Shown: piece by piece, positions 45,057 through 53,263 of the stretch
How positions within the stretch are numbered: position 1 is the first letter of the stretch
Layout: every line of letters starts with the position of its first letter
NCBI GenBank assembly: GCA_013140455.1
Contig: JABFSU010000025.1
Location: forward strand, 24,599-88,598
Direction of reading: 5' to 3'
Length of the DNA stretch: 64,000 bases
Origin: Nitrospira sp.
GTDB taxonomy: Bacteria; Nitrospirota; Nitrospiria; Nitrospirales; Nitrospiraceae
Notes under the pieces: model-generated
Databases searched by the model: none
What the model saw: only the letters and a program-made list of their open reading frames with translations
What the model was told of the DNA's origin: nothing
Translations under genes and position numbers: made by a program

Positions 45057-46493
45057 GTGGCTCGCCTTGGTTCAGGCCTACAAAACAAAGTCCGCTCGCT
45101 CATCGCGAGGGATAGCGGCCTGAGTGAGATTTCTATCGATGACCTTGCCACATCCAGCAAACTCCAGTCGTGGGAAGCGGTTCAAATACCGGAACGGTTG
45201 AAGTTTTCTTCCCGACTAGCCATTAAGCTCGTCATCCTGTTCCTCCTTATCATTGCCTTTGTTCCCTGGACTCAGACGATCACCGTCACCGGTCAACTTT
45301 CCGCCTATTCGCCCTATGAGCGGCCGCAAGATATTGAGGCCCAGATCACGGGGCGTATCCAAAAATGGCACGTTTTCGAAGGCGTACGCGTGAAACAGGG
45401 GGACCTCATCGTGGAGTTAGAGGATTACGATCCAAACTTCATGGCCCCGGACCTCTTGTCGTTCCTCGATCAACGGAAGAAAGCACTCGAACAAACCCGG
45501 AAGGCCGCCCTCTCCCGAGCGGAGCAACTCGACAAACGCATCAAGGAAATGCAAAACCTCGTAAAGGCTGCGGTTCCTGGAGCTCAGGCCAGAGTGAGCG
45601 AAGCCGACAACAAGGTCCTCGAAGCTATCCAGAAAATCGAAGCGGCCAAGATCGCGGTCGCCACGGCAGAATTGAACGTCGAGCGCCATAAGCAGCTCGC
45701 AGAAGAAGGTCTGGTGTCGCAGCGCGAACTCGAGGTGACGATCCAGACGGCGCTCGCCAGCAAAGCCGATCTCCAAGGGGCACGAGCCAACTTGAAGGCC
45801 GCCGAGCAATCCATGAAGGCTCTTGGATTTGGCCGAGCACAGATCAGCGCTGAAGTGCTGCAACGTTTGCTTGATGCTGAAGCAGCACGGGATGCTTCTG
45901 TAGGCGAAGCCGCCAAGGCCGCGGATCAGCTGGCCGAGGTCTCCCTCCGCATGTCGAATGCCACGCAACGTCGCAGCGCCAGTAAAGTTTTGGCGCCGAT
46001 CGACGGCACCGTCGTGAAGATGGCGGAAGCTGGCGCCGGGGAAACCGTCCGACAGGGCGACAAGATCGTCCGTATCTCGCCAAACAGTCTCGATAAAGCC
46101 ATTGAAATGACCGCTGACGGCATCGATGCCCCACTACTCAACGTTGGGCGGAAAGTCAAAATTCTCTTCTACGGCATTCCGGCGATTCCGCTTCCCGCCT
46201 GGCCTGAAGTGATGGCGGGCACCTATACCGGCGTGATCAAGGTCATCGACCAAGTGGATGACGGCAAGGGCAATTTCCGTTTCTGGGTGGTACCGGACCC
46301 TGAAGACCGGACATGGCCGGAGCAAAGCCATGTGCGGCAAGGGACCAAAGTCATGGGCTGGGTCATCCTCAATCGTGTCCCGCTCTGGTATGAACTCTGG
46401 CGGCGCTTCAACCTCTTCCCGCCCGATTACCAAGAGCGGCCGCCGAGTCTCATCGACACGCTCTTACCGAAAGCGGGACGAGGTGCGAAGTAA
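45057..46493 (+). CDS. HlyD-family membrane-fusion (adaptor) protein of a tripartite exporter
   Basis: A 478-residue protein starting at GTG with AAGGAGAT upstream. A cytoplasmic N-terminus of about 55 residues precedes one membrane helix (LAIKLVILFLLIIAFVPW). Then come a split biotinyl-lipoyl motif (ITGRIQKWHVFEGVRVKQGDLI and VLAPIDGTVVKMAEAGAGETVRQGDKIVRI), a long coiled-coil hairpin (residues about 140-300) and a beta-barrel region (GRKVKILFYGIPAIPLPAWP). This matches type 1 secretion/HlyD adaptors that bridge an inner-membrane ABC protein and a TolC channel. Both partners are encoded next. Confidence 0.87.
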   Translation: MARLGSGLQNKVRSLIARDSGLSEISIDDLATSSKLQSWEAVQIPERLKFSSRLAIKLVILFLLIIAFVPWTQTITVTGQLSAYSPYERPQDIEAQITGRIQKWHVFEGVRVKQGDLIVELEDYDPNFMAPDLLSFLDQRKKALEQTRKAALSRAEQLDKRIKEMQNLVKAAVPGAQARVSEADNKVLEAIQKIEAAKIAVATAELNVERHKQLAEEGLVSQRELEVTIQTALASKADLQGARANLKAAEQSMKALGFGRAQISAEVLQRLLDAEAARDASVGEAAKAADQLAEVSLRMSNATQRRSASKVLAPIDGTVVKMAEAGAGETVRQGDKIVRISPNSLDKAIEMTADGIDAPLLNVGRKVKILFYGIPAIPLPAWPEVMAGTYTGVIKVIDQVDDGKGNFRFWVVPDPEDRTWPEQSHVRQGTKVMGWVILNRVPLWYELWRRFNLFPPDYQERPPSLIDTLLPKAGRGAK

Positions 46494-46614
46494 CCGCTCC
46501 AGCCATTATCGTTCAACTGCTGAATCACCTCTCCAGCGCACATCCGTTCATACCCTATGTCCGCGAGACGGCGGGCGACAACAGGCTCATATCCAGGAGA
46601 GCAAAGGAGCAGCC

Positions 46615-48096
46615 ATGATGTTACTACGGTTAGGCCTCGTAATTGGGGCGCTCGTTCTATCGATTGCATCAGTTCCGTTCAACGCCGCCGCAGCCGAGGG
46701 AGACTCGGCAAAAGGACTCCCCGCAATTCCGTTGAGCATGGACGAAATTCACGCTTGGATCGATCGCTCACATCCGTTATTGAAAGGAGCCGGAACCGAG
46801 AAAGTGATGGCACGCGGCCGAATGCTCAAAGCGCTTGGAGCGTTTGAGCCTGTCCTCATCAATGACACCGAGATCGAACGGTTTGTCTCAAAGGATAAGT
46901 TCGGCACCCAATCTGTGGGCTTCAACGACACGCTCATCGAAGCCCGGAATCCCATGGGATTTCGGTACAGCGCAGGTGTCCGCCAAGCCATTGGCGATGC
47001 CAAAATTCCTGACCTTTCCTTTGGAAACGGAAACCAGCAGGTCCTTCTGGGAGGGTTCTTCCCTCTCCTGAAAGGCTTGATGGTCAACCCTGAAAATGCC
47101 GAATTGCAGCGGTCTGAATTAGCTGATCCTCGAGCAGATATCCGTATCGCACAGACCCGGCAGGACTTATTCCTCGCGGCAGCCACACAATTCTGGGATT
47201 GGGTCGCGGCCGTCCGCTATGTCGAAGTCCAGCGCAAAGCCCTCAAAGTGGCAGAGGATCGGTTTAAGCAGGTGGAAGGGCGGGCGAAGGCCGGAGCCGT
47301 CGCGCCGTTAGATGTGGTCGAAGCCAACCAGGAAGTCCAGCGCCGCCGAGAAGTCTCCATTGCCGCACAGCGTCAGGTGGAGCAGGAACAATTCAAACTC
47401 TCGATGTTCCTGTGGGAAAACAACGTTCCATCCCTTCCCTCCCTCGACCGGGTTCCGGACTTTCCGGCACAGATGCTTTCTCCGACGCCTGACGCCGTCA
47501 AGGCCCATAAGGTTCAAGCGAAAGCCGAACGGCCCGAAATCAGGGAAATCGGCATTGAAGCCAAGATGAACGATATTGATCTGGAACTCGCCAAGAATAA
47601 CTTACTCCCGAGCCTGGACGCCGAAGCCGCGCCGGCGCGCGCCCCGGAGAAATTCGTACTGGGCCTCGGCTACCGCTTTGGGCTTGAACTCAGAATCCCC
47701 ATTCTCCAGCGTCGAAGCCGCGGAGAAGTGCTTGAAGCCCAGGGCAAAGCAGACCGCTTTGTCATGGTCCAAAAGTTCCGTGAACAGCAAGTGGTGGTCG
47801 ATGTCGATAACGCCCTTTCGGCGATCGAGAGAGCCAAGGAACGGATGGAGGCCGCGGTCCAATCCTTGCGCCTGGCCAAAACACTCGAAGAAGGCGAGCG
47901 ATTCCGTTTTGGGTTGGGCGCAACCAGCGTACTCTTCGTCAATCTCCGCGAGCGCAATTCCGTGGACTCCGAAGCCCAGGTTATTCGCGCCAAAGCCGAC
48001 TACCAGAAAGCCCAGGCTCTCTATCAATGGGCCATTGGCGCTTGGGCCAAGAGCAACCCGAGTGCGGTTCCTGTGAATTACCGGTCTCGCGACTAA
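46615..48096 (+). CDS. TolC-family outer-membrane channel protein
   Basis: A 493-residue exported protein. The signal peptide is LLRLGLVIGALVLSIASVPFNAAAA. The rest shows the paired long helices of TolC (for example LKVAEDRFKQVEGRAKAGAVAPLDVVEANQEV in the first half and LRLAKTLEEGERFRFGLGATSVLFVNLRERNSVDSEAQVIRAKADYQKA in the second), separated by strands such as FVLGLGYRFGLELRIPIL. The ORF-track start at 46258 lies inside the adaptor gene in another frame; ATG at 46615 has GGAG five bases upstream. It is the second gene of the exporter operon. Confidence 0.87.
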   Translation: MMLLRLGLVIGALVLSIASVPFNAAAAEGDSAKGLPAIPLSMDEIHAWIDRSHPLLKGAGTEKVMARGRMLKALGAFEPVLINDTEIERFVSKDKFGTQSVGFNDTLIEARNPMGFRYSAGVRQAIGDAKIPDLSFGNGNQQVLLGGFFPLLKGLMVNPENAELQRSELADPRADIRIAQTRQDLFLAAATQFWDWVAAVRYVEVQRKALKVAEDRFKQVEGRAKAGAVAPLDVVEANQEVQRRREVSIAAQRQVEQEQFKLSMFLWENNVPSLPSLDRVPDFPAQMLSPTPDAVKAHKVQAKAERPEIREIGIEAKMNDIDLELAKNNLLPSLDAEAAPARAPEKFVLGLGYRFGLELRIPILQRRSRGEVLEAQGKADRFVMVQKFREQQVVVDVDNALSAIERAKERMEAAVQSLRLAKTLEEGERFRFGLGATSVLFVNLRERNSVDSEAQVIRAKADYQKAQALYQWAIGAWAKSNPSAVPVNYRSRD

Positions 48097-48144
48097 GTCC
48101 GTGTAAACGTGGAATTTACAGTGGATATTTGCTAGGGTGATCAG

Positions 48145-48156
48145 ATCAACGTTGAT
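48145..48156. promoter_or_regulatory. Perfect 12-base palindrome before the ABC gene
   Basis: ATCAACGTTGAT lies in the 142-base gap between the TolC-type and ABC genes. It may be an operator or simply chance; no clear promoter could be paired with it. It is recorded because this gap is the only long one inside the exporter operon. Confidence 0.25.
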
Positions 48157-48238
48157 TCAGCACTGTCACGAGTGTGCCTCGTGACGAGATTCCTCTCTGC
48201 ACTGCGCCTCGGCGATTTAGCGTAAGGATCTGAAAGAC

Positions 48239-49906
48239 ATGGCCCAAGGCCATTCTGATTCGCAGCCGAACCTCTTCCAGGCCATGTTGGGACACCTGGG
48301 GCTCCTCTTCCGCCTTGAGAAGAAGGTCCTGGGGCTCATCTTCTCCTACTCGCTTGCCATCGGGCTATTCTCACTGATTGTGCCGTTGACGGTTCAGGAA
48401 CTCGTCAACACCTTCGCCTTCGCGATTCAGCCCATCACCATCGTGACCCTCGCCGTCATTATGGCGTCGGCCCTGGCCTTTGTCGGAGTCTTCAAAACCC
48501 TCCAGTACTACGCCGTCGAGGTGCTGGAACGACGGGTCTTCGCCCGTGTGACACTCGCCATGACGCAACAATTGCCGCTCATGCAGTATCAGAGCTTCAA
48601 GCCGCGCTTCGCGAACTTCTTTCTCGAAACCGTGCTGATGCAACGGGCCCTCTCTGTCTTGCTCGTCGACATGATCAACATTGTCGTCGGCGGCGCTGTG
48701 GGCATGTCGATCCTCGTCTTCTACCACCCGTATTTTTTGCTCTATGACGCCTTGCTGTTCACGGGGTTCAATATCGTGTTCTTTCTCCTCTCACATGGCG
48801 GACTTCGGACCACTATTGAGGTCTCCCATGCCAAATACGAGACGCTGCACTGGATACAGGAGATCTCCTATAACCTCCTACATTTCAAGGCGACCGATAG
48901 TCAGCCGTTGCTCATGCAAAAATCCGACAAGTTGGTCAACAACTATGTCGCGACCAGGCGAGAGCGCTTTGCCGTCCTCGCACGCCAATACCTCGGCGCA
49001 GTCGGGTGGCAGGCCATTGGCCATAGCAGCCTCATTGCCACCGCCGGCTGGCTCCTCTCCATCGGTCAATTGACGATCGGACAGCTGGTGGCCGCCGAAG
49101 TGGTCGTGGCAGGGCTGCTCAATAGTTTCGACGCGGTGGTCAAGCGGATGGGCCATGTCTATTACTTCATGACCGCCTTGACAGAACTCGATCAGTTCTT
49201 TGCGCTCCCTAAAGACCAGGAATCGGCGACGCTGTCCGTCCCATTGCCGGACCCTACCATTCACGGGATTCGCCTCACTTGCAAAGACCTGGCGGTTGCG
49301 CATCCAGACGCCCCTTCCATTTTTTCGAACTTCGATCTGGAGGTCATGCCGGGTGAAAAAGTCGGCATCTATGCCAGCACTACCGTCGCAAAGACGGCTC
49401 TCGCCCGCGTCCTTGCAGGATTAGAAGCCCCAACCCATGGGGTGATCCGTTACAACGGCATCGACCTTCGCCACCTGGATCGCACAGCCGTCAACCGCTG
49501 CCGCGGATTCATGCTCGACTCTCAACTCACTCTGTTCGAAGGCACAATCGAGGAAAACATCGTGTTAGGCCGGTCCTATGTACCCTACAGTGATGTCCGC
49601 TGGGCGCTCCGCTTCACGGAACTGGAAGAAGAGATCGACGCCTTACCTCAGGGCATCAAGTCCCACGTGCGCACACCCGGCAAAGTCCTGGCCGCAACCC
49701 ACATTATGAGAATCCTGCTCGCGCGCGCCATCCTCGCCCGGCCGCAGATTCTCATTTTTGACGGGATCATTCACAATATGCATCCGACGATGCGGGAGAC
49801 GATTCTCCGGCGCCTCTGCTCCAAAGATGAGCCCTGGTCGGTGGTGTTTGTCTCCAACGATCCCAACCTAACACCCCACGTCGACCGTCGGATCATCATC
49901 GATTAA
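48239..49906 (+). CDS. ABC-exporter-like membrane protein with a degenerate ATPase domain
   Basis: A 555-residue protein with the type 1 secretion ABC layout: a membrane domain of about six helices (residues 25-310) and a C-terminal nucleotide-binding fold. All catalytic motifs are lost. The Walker A position reads YASTTVAKTAL in place of GxxGxGKST, the Q-loop region reads DSQLTLFEGTI without the aligned Gln, the signature region reads AATHIMRILLARAI in place of LSGGQ, Walker B ends FDGIIH without the Glu, and the switch region reads VSNDPN without His. Surrounding fold residues (GTIEENI, LARAILARPQILIFD) are kept, so it is not decay but a fixed pseudo-ATPase. It follows adaptor and channel genes. 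Confidence 0.85.
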   Translation: MAQGHSDSQPNLFQAMLGHLGLLFRLEKKVLGLIFSYSLAIGLFSLIVPLTVQELVNTFAFAIQPITIVTLAVIMASALAFVGVFKTLQYYAVEVLERRVFARVTLAMTQQLPLMQYQSFKPRFANFFLETVLMQRALSVLLVDMINIVVGGAVGMSILVFYHPYFLLYDALLFTGFNIVFFLLSHGGLRTTIEVSHAKYETLHWIQEISYNLLHFKATDSQPLLMQKSDKLVNNYVATRRERFAVLARQYLGAVGWQAIGHSSLIATAGWLLSIGQLTIGQLVAAEVVVAGLLNSFDAVVKRMGHVYYFMTALTELDQFFALPKDQESATLSVPLPDPTIHGIRLTCKDLAVAHPDAPSIFSNFDLEVMPGEKVGIYASTTVAKTALARVLAGLEAPTHGVIRYNGIDLRHLDRTAVNRCRGFMLDSQLTLFEGTIEENIVLGRSYVPYSDVRWALRFTELEEEIDALPQGIKSHVRTPGKVLAATHIMRILLARAILARPQILIFDGIIHNMHPTMRETILRRLCSKDEPWSVVFVSNDPNLTPHVDRRIIID

Positions 49907-49920
49907 CCAAGGACACTGTT

Positions 49921-50709
49921 GTGGGACTGCTCGATCGTCTTCCTATCCCTAAACCGACCGGCGCCCAGCTGTTGATCAGCGTGCTCATCGCCGGGATCGG
50001 CTGGTACAGCGGACAAACCCTGAGTCAAGTCGACCAGGACCTGCGCATCATGTATACGGAATACACCCTCGGCGCGACCGACCTCGCACATATTTCCGCC
50101 GACACCATGCGCTACCGCAATACGATTATTCGGGCTCTGGAAGCCGACAGTGAAAAGGACTTCGAACGCATCACGGAGTCGCTCCCCGTTCAGCGGGCGA
50201 AGATTCAGCATGCCATCGACCGGTACGCGGCGGCAGGCCTGCGCGTATCCCGAAGCGGACGGAGCGAACCGGAAGACATTGAATCCGTTCGACGCAGCCT
50301 CGATCAGTACTTCTCCGCAGCCAGCACCACCGTCCAGCTCTTAACCCAGGAATGGACAGCCAACTCTCCGGCCGAGCGCGAAGCCTTGCGTCGAAAAGCG
50401 GAAGAGCATGCCTCCGACAATGCCGGCCCGAAGATGATTCAGGTGAGCTTGGCCCTCGACCATTTGCTGGATACCGTCGCCGATGTGGCGAAGGATATGC
50501 GCGATGAGGGCACAAAGACGATTCAGGCCAGCAGCATGACATTAGTGGGTGGGAGTTTCTTTATTGCGTTGCTCAACCTATTCCTGGGCCAACGCAGAAA
50601 ACCGGTCGACGACGACAGCGACGCGGCAGATGATCTTCCGTCCGGCACGACCGGCCGAGAGCATGTCGACGGACCATCCGTTACGCCCATCCCGAGCGAG
50701 ACCCACTAA
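49921..50709 (+). CDS. Membrane-anchored helical-bundle protein, chemoreceptor-sensor-like (4HB)
   Basis: A 262-residue protein starting at GTG, 15 bases after the ABC gene. A membrane helix (GAQLLISVLIAGIGWYSGQTL) is followed by about 170 residues of amphipathic helices (for example LGATDLAHISADTMRYRNTIIRALEA) and a second membrane helix (SSMTLVGGSFFIALLNLFLG), then a short acidic tail. The pattern is that of a periplasmic four-helix-bundle sensor domain of methyl-accepting proteins, but no HAMP or signalling domain follows. It may be a subunit or sensor for the exporter (inference from position). Confidence 0.7.
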   Translation: MGLLDRLPIPKPTGAQLLISVLIAGIGWYSGQTLSQVDQDLRIMYTEYTLGATDLAHISADTMRYRNTIIRALEADSEKDFERITESLPVQRAKIQHAIDRYAAAGLRVSRSGRSEPEDIESVRRSLDQYFSAASTTVQLLTQEWTANSPAEREALRRKAEEHASDNAGPKMIQVSLALDHLLDTVADVAKDMRDEGTKTIQASSMTLVGGSFFIALLNLFLGQRRKPVDDDSDAADDLPSGTTGREHVDGPSVTPIPSETH

Positions 50710-50831
50710 CAGGATGCTCAAAAAGGCTGTCCAGCAAGGCCGCAGCGAGCGAAGAGGCGAGGCGTACGCTTCGGTACGTTGAGCCTCTGAACAACGCGAG
50801 AACGCCGCTGGCGGACTTTTTCGGTATCCTG
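50710..50831. repeat. Large imperfect hairpin repeat filling the gap between convergent genes
   Basis: About 122 bases whose outer arms (CAGGATGCTCAAAAAGGCTG on one side; reading CAGGATACCGAAAAAGTCCG on the opposite strand from the other end) and inner arms (AGGCGAGGCGTAC / GTACGTTGAGCCT around TTCG) pair into a long hairpin. It exactly fills the space between the stop codon of the plus-strand gene and that of rluF. I recall closely similar sequences dispersed in Nitrospira genomes; that is memory, not a search. It could serve as a two-way terminator and may be a REP/MITE-type mobile hairpin. ORFs called in it are spurious. Confidence 0.75.
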
Positions 50832-51569
50832 CTAAGCCGGCGCACGCCCGACTCCCCGAAGAAGCTCAGTCCGTTCATCGGCAGAGAGCTCTTTCCAATT
50901 TCCCGCTCCCAACCCGGCAACGCTAATGTGCATGATCCTGACACGGTGCAACCCCGTCACCCGGTAGCCCAACGCCTGACACATCCGCCGGATCTGACGA
51001 TTGCGCCCCTCCGTCAAGATGATACGAAACCGGTTCGGCCGCACTCGCTCCATCCGGCAAGGCTTTGTCTGGCTGCCGAGAATGACGACCCCCTCCGCCA
51101 TATGCTTGAGGAATGCCTCGTCGAACGATCGATCAACATCCACCACATATTCCCGTTCATGACCGAATTCAACCCGCAGAATTTCATTCACGATGTTTCC
51201 GTCGTTCGTGAGCAGAATCAGACCGGACGAATCCTTGTCCAGTCGCCCGATCGGGAAAATGCGCTCGGGATAGCCGATTTCGGCAATGATATTCCTGGGC
51301 ACATGCGACTCGCTCGTCGTCGTGACCCCGACCGGTTTGTGGTACTTGATATAGATGAATGCCTGTCCCCATGGGATCACTGTCCCGTCGCAAGCGACGG
51401 TGTCCGCCCGACTCACCCGGTCACCCAGTGTGGCAACGACCCCATTGACGGTCACCCGGCCGGATTCGATACGATGATCGGCCTCGCGCCTGGAACAGAT
51501 ACCATGCTCGGTAAAAAACTTATTGATGCGGATGGGAGAAGAAGGCGCGGGCTGAACGTCGCGCGACAT
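50832..51569 (-). CDS. rluF: rRNA large-subunit pseudouridine synthase (RluF/RluB type)
   Basis: A 245-residue RsuA-family enzyme. The N-terminal S4 domain reads RINKFFTEHGICSRREADHRIESGRVTVNG. The catalytic motif IGRLDKDSSGLILLTNDG holds the Asp, and the C-terminal LTEGRNRQIRRMCQALGYRV is the family motif II. Overall length and the KPVGVTTTSES wording favour RluF (U2604 of 23S rRNA), but RluB/RluE/RsuA cannot be excluded. The stop abuts the hairpin repeat. Confidence 0.85.
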   Translation of the reverse strand: MSRDVQPAPSSPIRINKFFTEHGICSRREADHRIESGRVTVNGVVATLGDRVSRADTVACDGTVIPWGQAFIYIKYHKPVGVTTTSESHVPRNIIAEIGYPERIFPIGRLDKDSSGLILLTNDGNIVNEILRVEFGHEREYVVDVDRSFDEAFLKHMAEGVVILGSQTKPCRMERVRPNRFRIILTEGRNRQIRRMCQALGYRVTGLHRVRIMHISVAGLGAGNWKELSADERTELLRGVGRAPA

Positions 51570-51582
51570 CGTGGCGAACGCC

Positions 51583-52515
51583 TTAATGAACCCGGCGGCC
51601 GGCTTTGATCCGGCCGAGCATGCGATAAATCAAGCGGGCAATGGCAAATTGCGGGGCAACAAACCCTTCGATCGGAGCGATCTCACTAATATCCATGCCG
51701 ACAATCCCCGGACCGTTAGCCAAGGCCGTGACTAGGTGCAGCGTATCGTACCAGCCAAGGCCGCCCGGTTCAGGCGTGCCCAAGGCAGGAATAATGGCGC
51801 TATCCAGCCCGTCGCAATCGAACGTCAAGTACACAGGTCCGGTACAGGCCGCCACAACTTCAGGCACCCACCGTGCCGCCCGCCCCTCATAGGGACCGGA
51901 TGGATCGAGAATCGACGCGGCAAAGAACGTGGAGATGCTCTTGGTCGTCTTGATCCGTTGGATTTCTTCAGGACAGATCGACCGGATTCCAACTTGGACG
52001 AGCCGATGCCCATCGTCCACCACTCGCGCCATCACACTGGCGTGGCTGAACGGATTTCCCCCATAGGCCTGGCGCAAATCGCTATGCGCGTCGATTTGCA
52101 CCACGCATAGATCGGGATACCGTTTCGCATGGGCCCGGATTGCCCCGAGCGCACCCGTATGTTCGCCTGTGAGGGTCACGAGAAATCGCCCGGTCCCGAC
52201 ATGCGGGGCGACAAATGACTGAATCGCGTCAACCGCTTGCCCGTCCACGCGCCCCTGAAGATCGAGCGTGGTCGCGGTCGCGATGCCGCCCCATTCACGG
52301 AACGGCTCGCATCCGAGCTGCTCATCGTAAAACTCCACCTGAGCGGACGCCTCAAGAATGGCCGAAGGACCGCGGTCTGATCCAAGAATATAGCTGGACG
52401 TGTGTTCATACGGAGCCGGCAGGACATAGACGCCCGCCTGGTCAGGATGACACCAGGGCTCATCGATCCCCAGGAAGTTGTGGTCTTGGCCTTCCCACCC
52501 AGCAGGAAGTGTCAT
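51583..52515 (-). CDS. speB: Agmatinase (ureohydrolase family)
   Basis: A 310-residue manganese enzyme. The metal motifs are GEHTG, DAHSDLR and TFDCDGLD, and GGNPFSHASVMARV and EPGGLGWYDTLHLV match agmatinases. It hydrolyses agmatine to putrescine and urea. The neighbouring pyruvoyl arginine decarboxylase makes agmatine, so the two form an arginine-to-putrescine route. The ORF-track start at 52632 would overlap that gene; ATG at 52515 (MTLPAGW) avoids this, though its ribosome binding site is weak. Confidence 0.92.
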   Translation of the reverse strand: MTLPAGWEGQDHNFLGIDEPWCHPDQAGVYVLPAPYEHTSSYILGSDRGPSAILEASAQVEFYDEQLGCEPFREWGGIATATTLDLQGRVDGQAVDAIQSFVAPHVGTGRFLVTLTGEHTGALGAIRAHAKRYPDLCVVQIDAHSDLRQAYGGNPFSHASVMARVVDDGHRLVQVGIRSICPEEIQRIKTTKSISTFFAASILDPSGPYEGRAARWVPEVVAACTGPVYLTFDCDGLDSAIIPALGTPEPGGLGWYDTLHLVTALANGPGIVGMDISEIAPIEGFVAPQFAIARLIYRMLGRIKAGRRVH

Positions 52516-52576
52516 ACCTGGTCCACCATAGAGGCTGGCGTGGCGTGCGTGCTGCGGGACAACGTGCTCACGCTGA

Positions 52577-53146
52577 TTAGCGGCGAGAGCGCTTGGGGAT
52601 ATTTTCTTCGGGAATAAAGACGGCCAATGCAATGACCGTCGTCCATCGGTCAGGCTTGCCGACCGCCGACTGGGTGATATTCAATGTGCGTACGATTTGT
52701 CCGGCCATCTTGAAGACCTGCTCGCGCTCTTTCCAGGCGATATTCGGATCGAACTCGACCCCCAACGTGGTGGCCAGCATCTGTGCGGCAAGATCTTCGG
52801 TATATTCGCCGGTCTCTTCATCGGTTTCGCCGTGGGCATGGTGCTCGGAGAGATAGCCGTAGGTCTGACGATCCGTGGGAATGGCGAGTCCGATGGATGC
52901 GGACACGAGGCGGTTGCGTTCATTGGTCTCCGATCGGGCCATGACGCAGAAGGTGATTTCACCGGGGTTCAGCAGTTTTTCACCCCGCTTGCGCGGAATA
53001 ATTTTGCAATTCGGCGGAAGAATCGACGAGACCGTCACAAGATTGCAGTAGGCCACACCGGCACTGCGGAGGGCTTGTTCAAAAGAAGCCAGCTTCTCCT
53101 TATGAACTCCCACTCCTCGCGTCAGAAACATCTGTGTAGGTACCAT
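52577..53146 (-). CDS. pdaD: Pyruvoyl-dependent arginine decarboxylase
   Basis: A 189-residue proenzyme. It starts [17 protein letters not shown], and the self-cleavage site [12 protein letters not shown] contains the Ser that becomes the pyruvoyl group. [29 protein letters not shown] and AEDLAAQML-like text ([14 protein letters not shown]) match PvlArgDC from archaea and Chlamydia. It converts arginine to agmatine and CO2. GGGAG lies upstream of the ATG at 53146. Position next to agmatinase supports polyamine synthesis. Confidence 0.94.
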   Translation of the reverse strand: MVPTQMFLTRGVGVHKEKLASFEQALRSAGVAYCNLVTVSSILPPNCKIIPRKRGEKLLNPGEITFCVMARSETNERNRLVSASIGLAIPTDRQTYGYLSEHHAHGETDEETGEYTEDLAAQMLATTLGVEFDPNIAWKEREQVFKMAGQIVRTLNITQSAVGKPDRWTTVIALAVFIPEENIPKRSRR

Positions 53147-53263
53147 CGTCGTCGTCTCCCTTGTCTATCCGCAGGCTGACCGCGCTACATTGACGAAAAG
53201 TTGTATTGGGCCGCTGTTGTACCAAGATTGTCCGGGGTTCGCAATATCCTCACAGGATTATTT

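Noticed and set aside
46258-46614. N-terminal extension of the TolC-family ORF
   Set aside because: It overlaps the HlyD-type gene in another frame; a signal peptide and ribosome binding site support ATG at 46615.
50681-50944. ORF spanning the hairpin repeat
   Set aside because: It is produced by the repeat sequence and overlaps rluF on the same strand in another frame.
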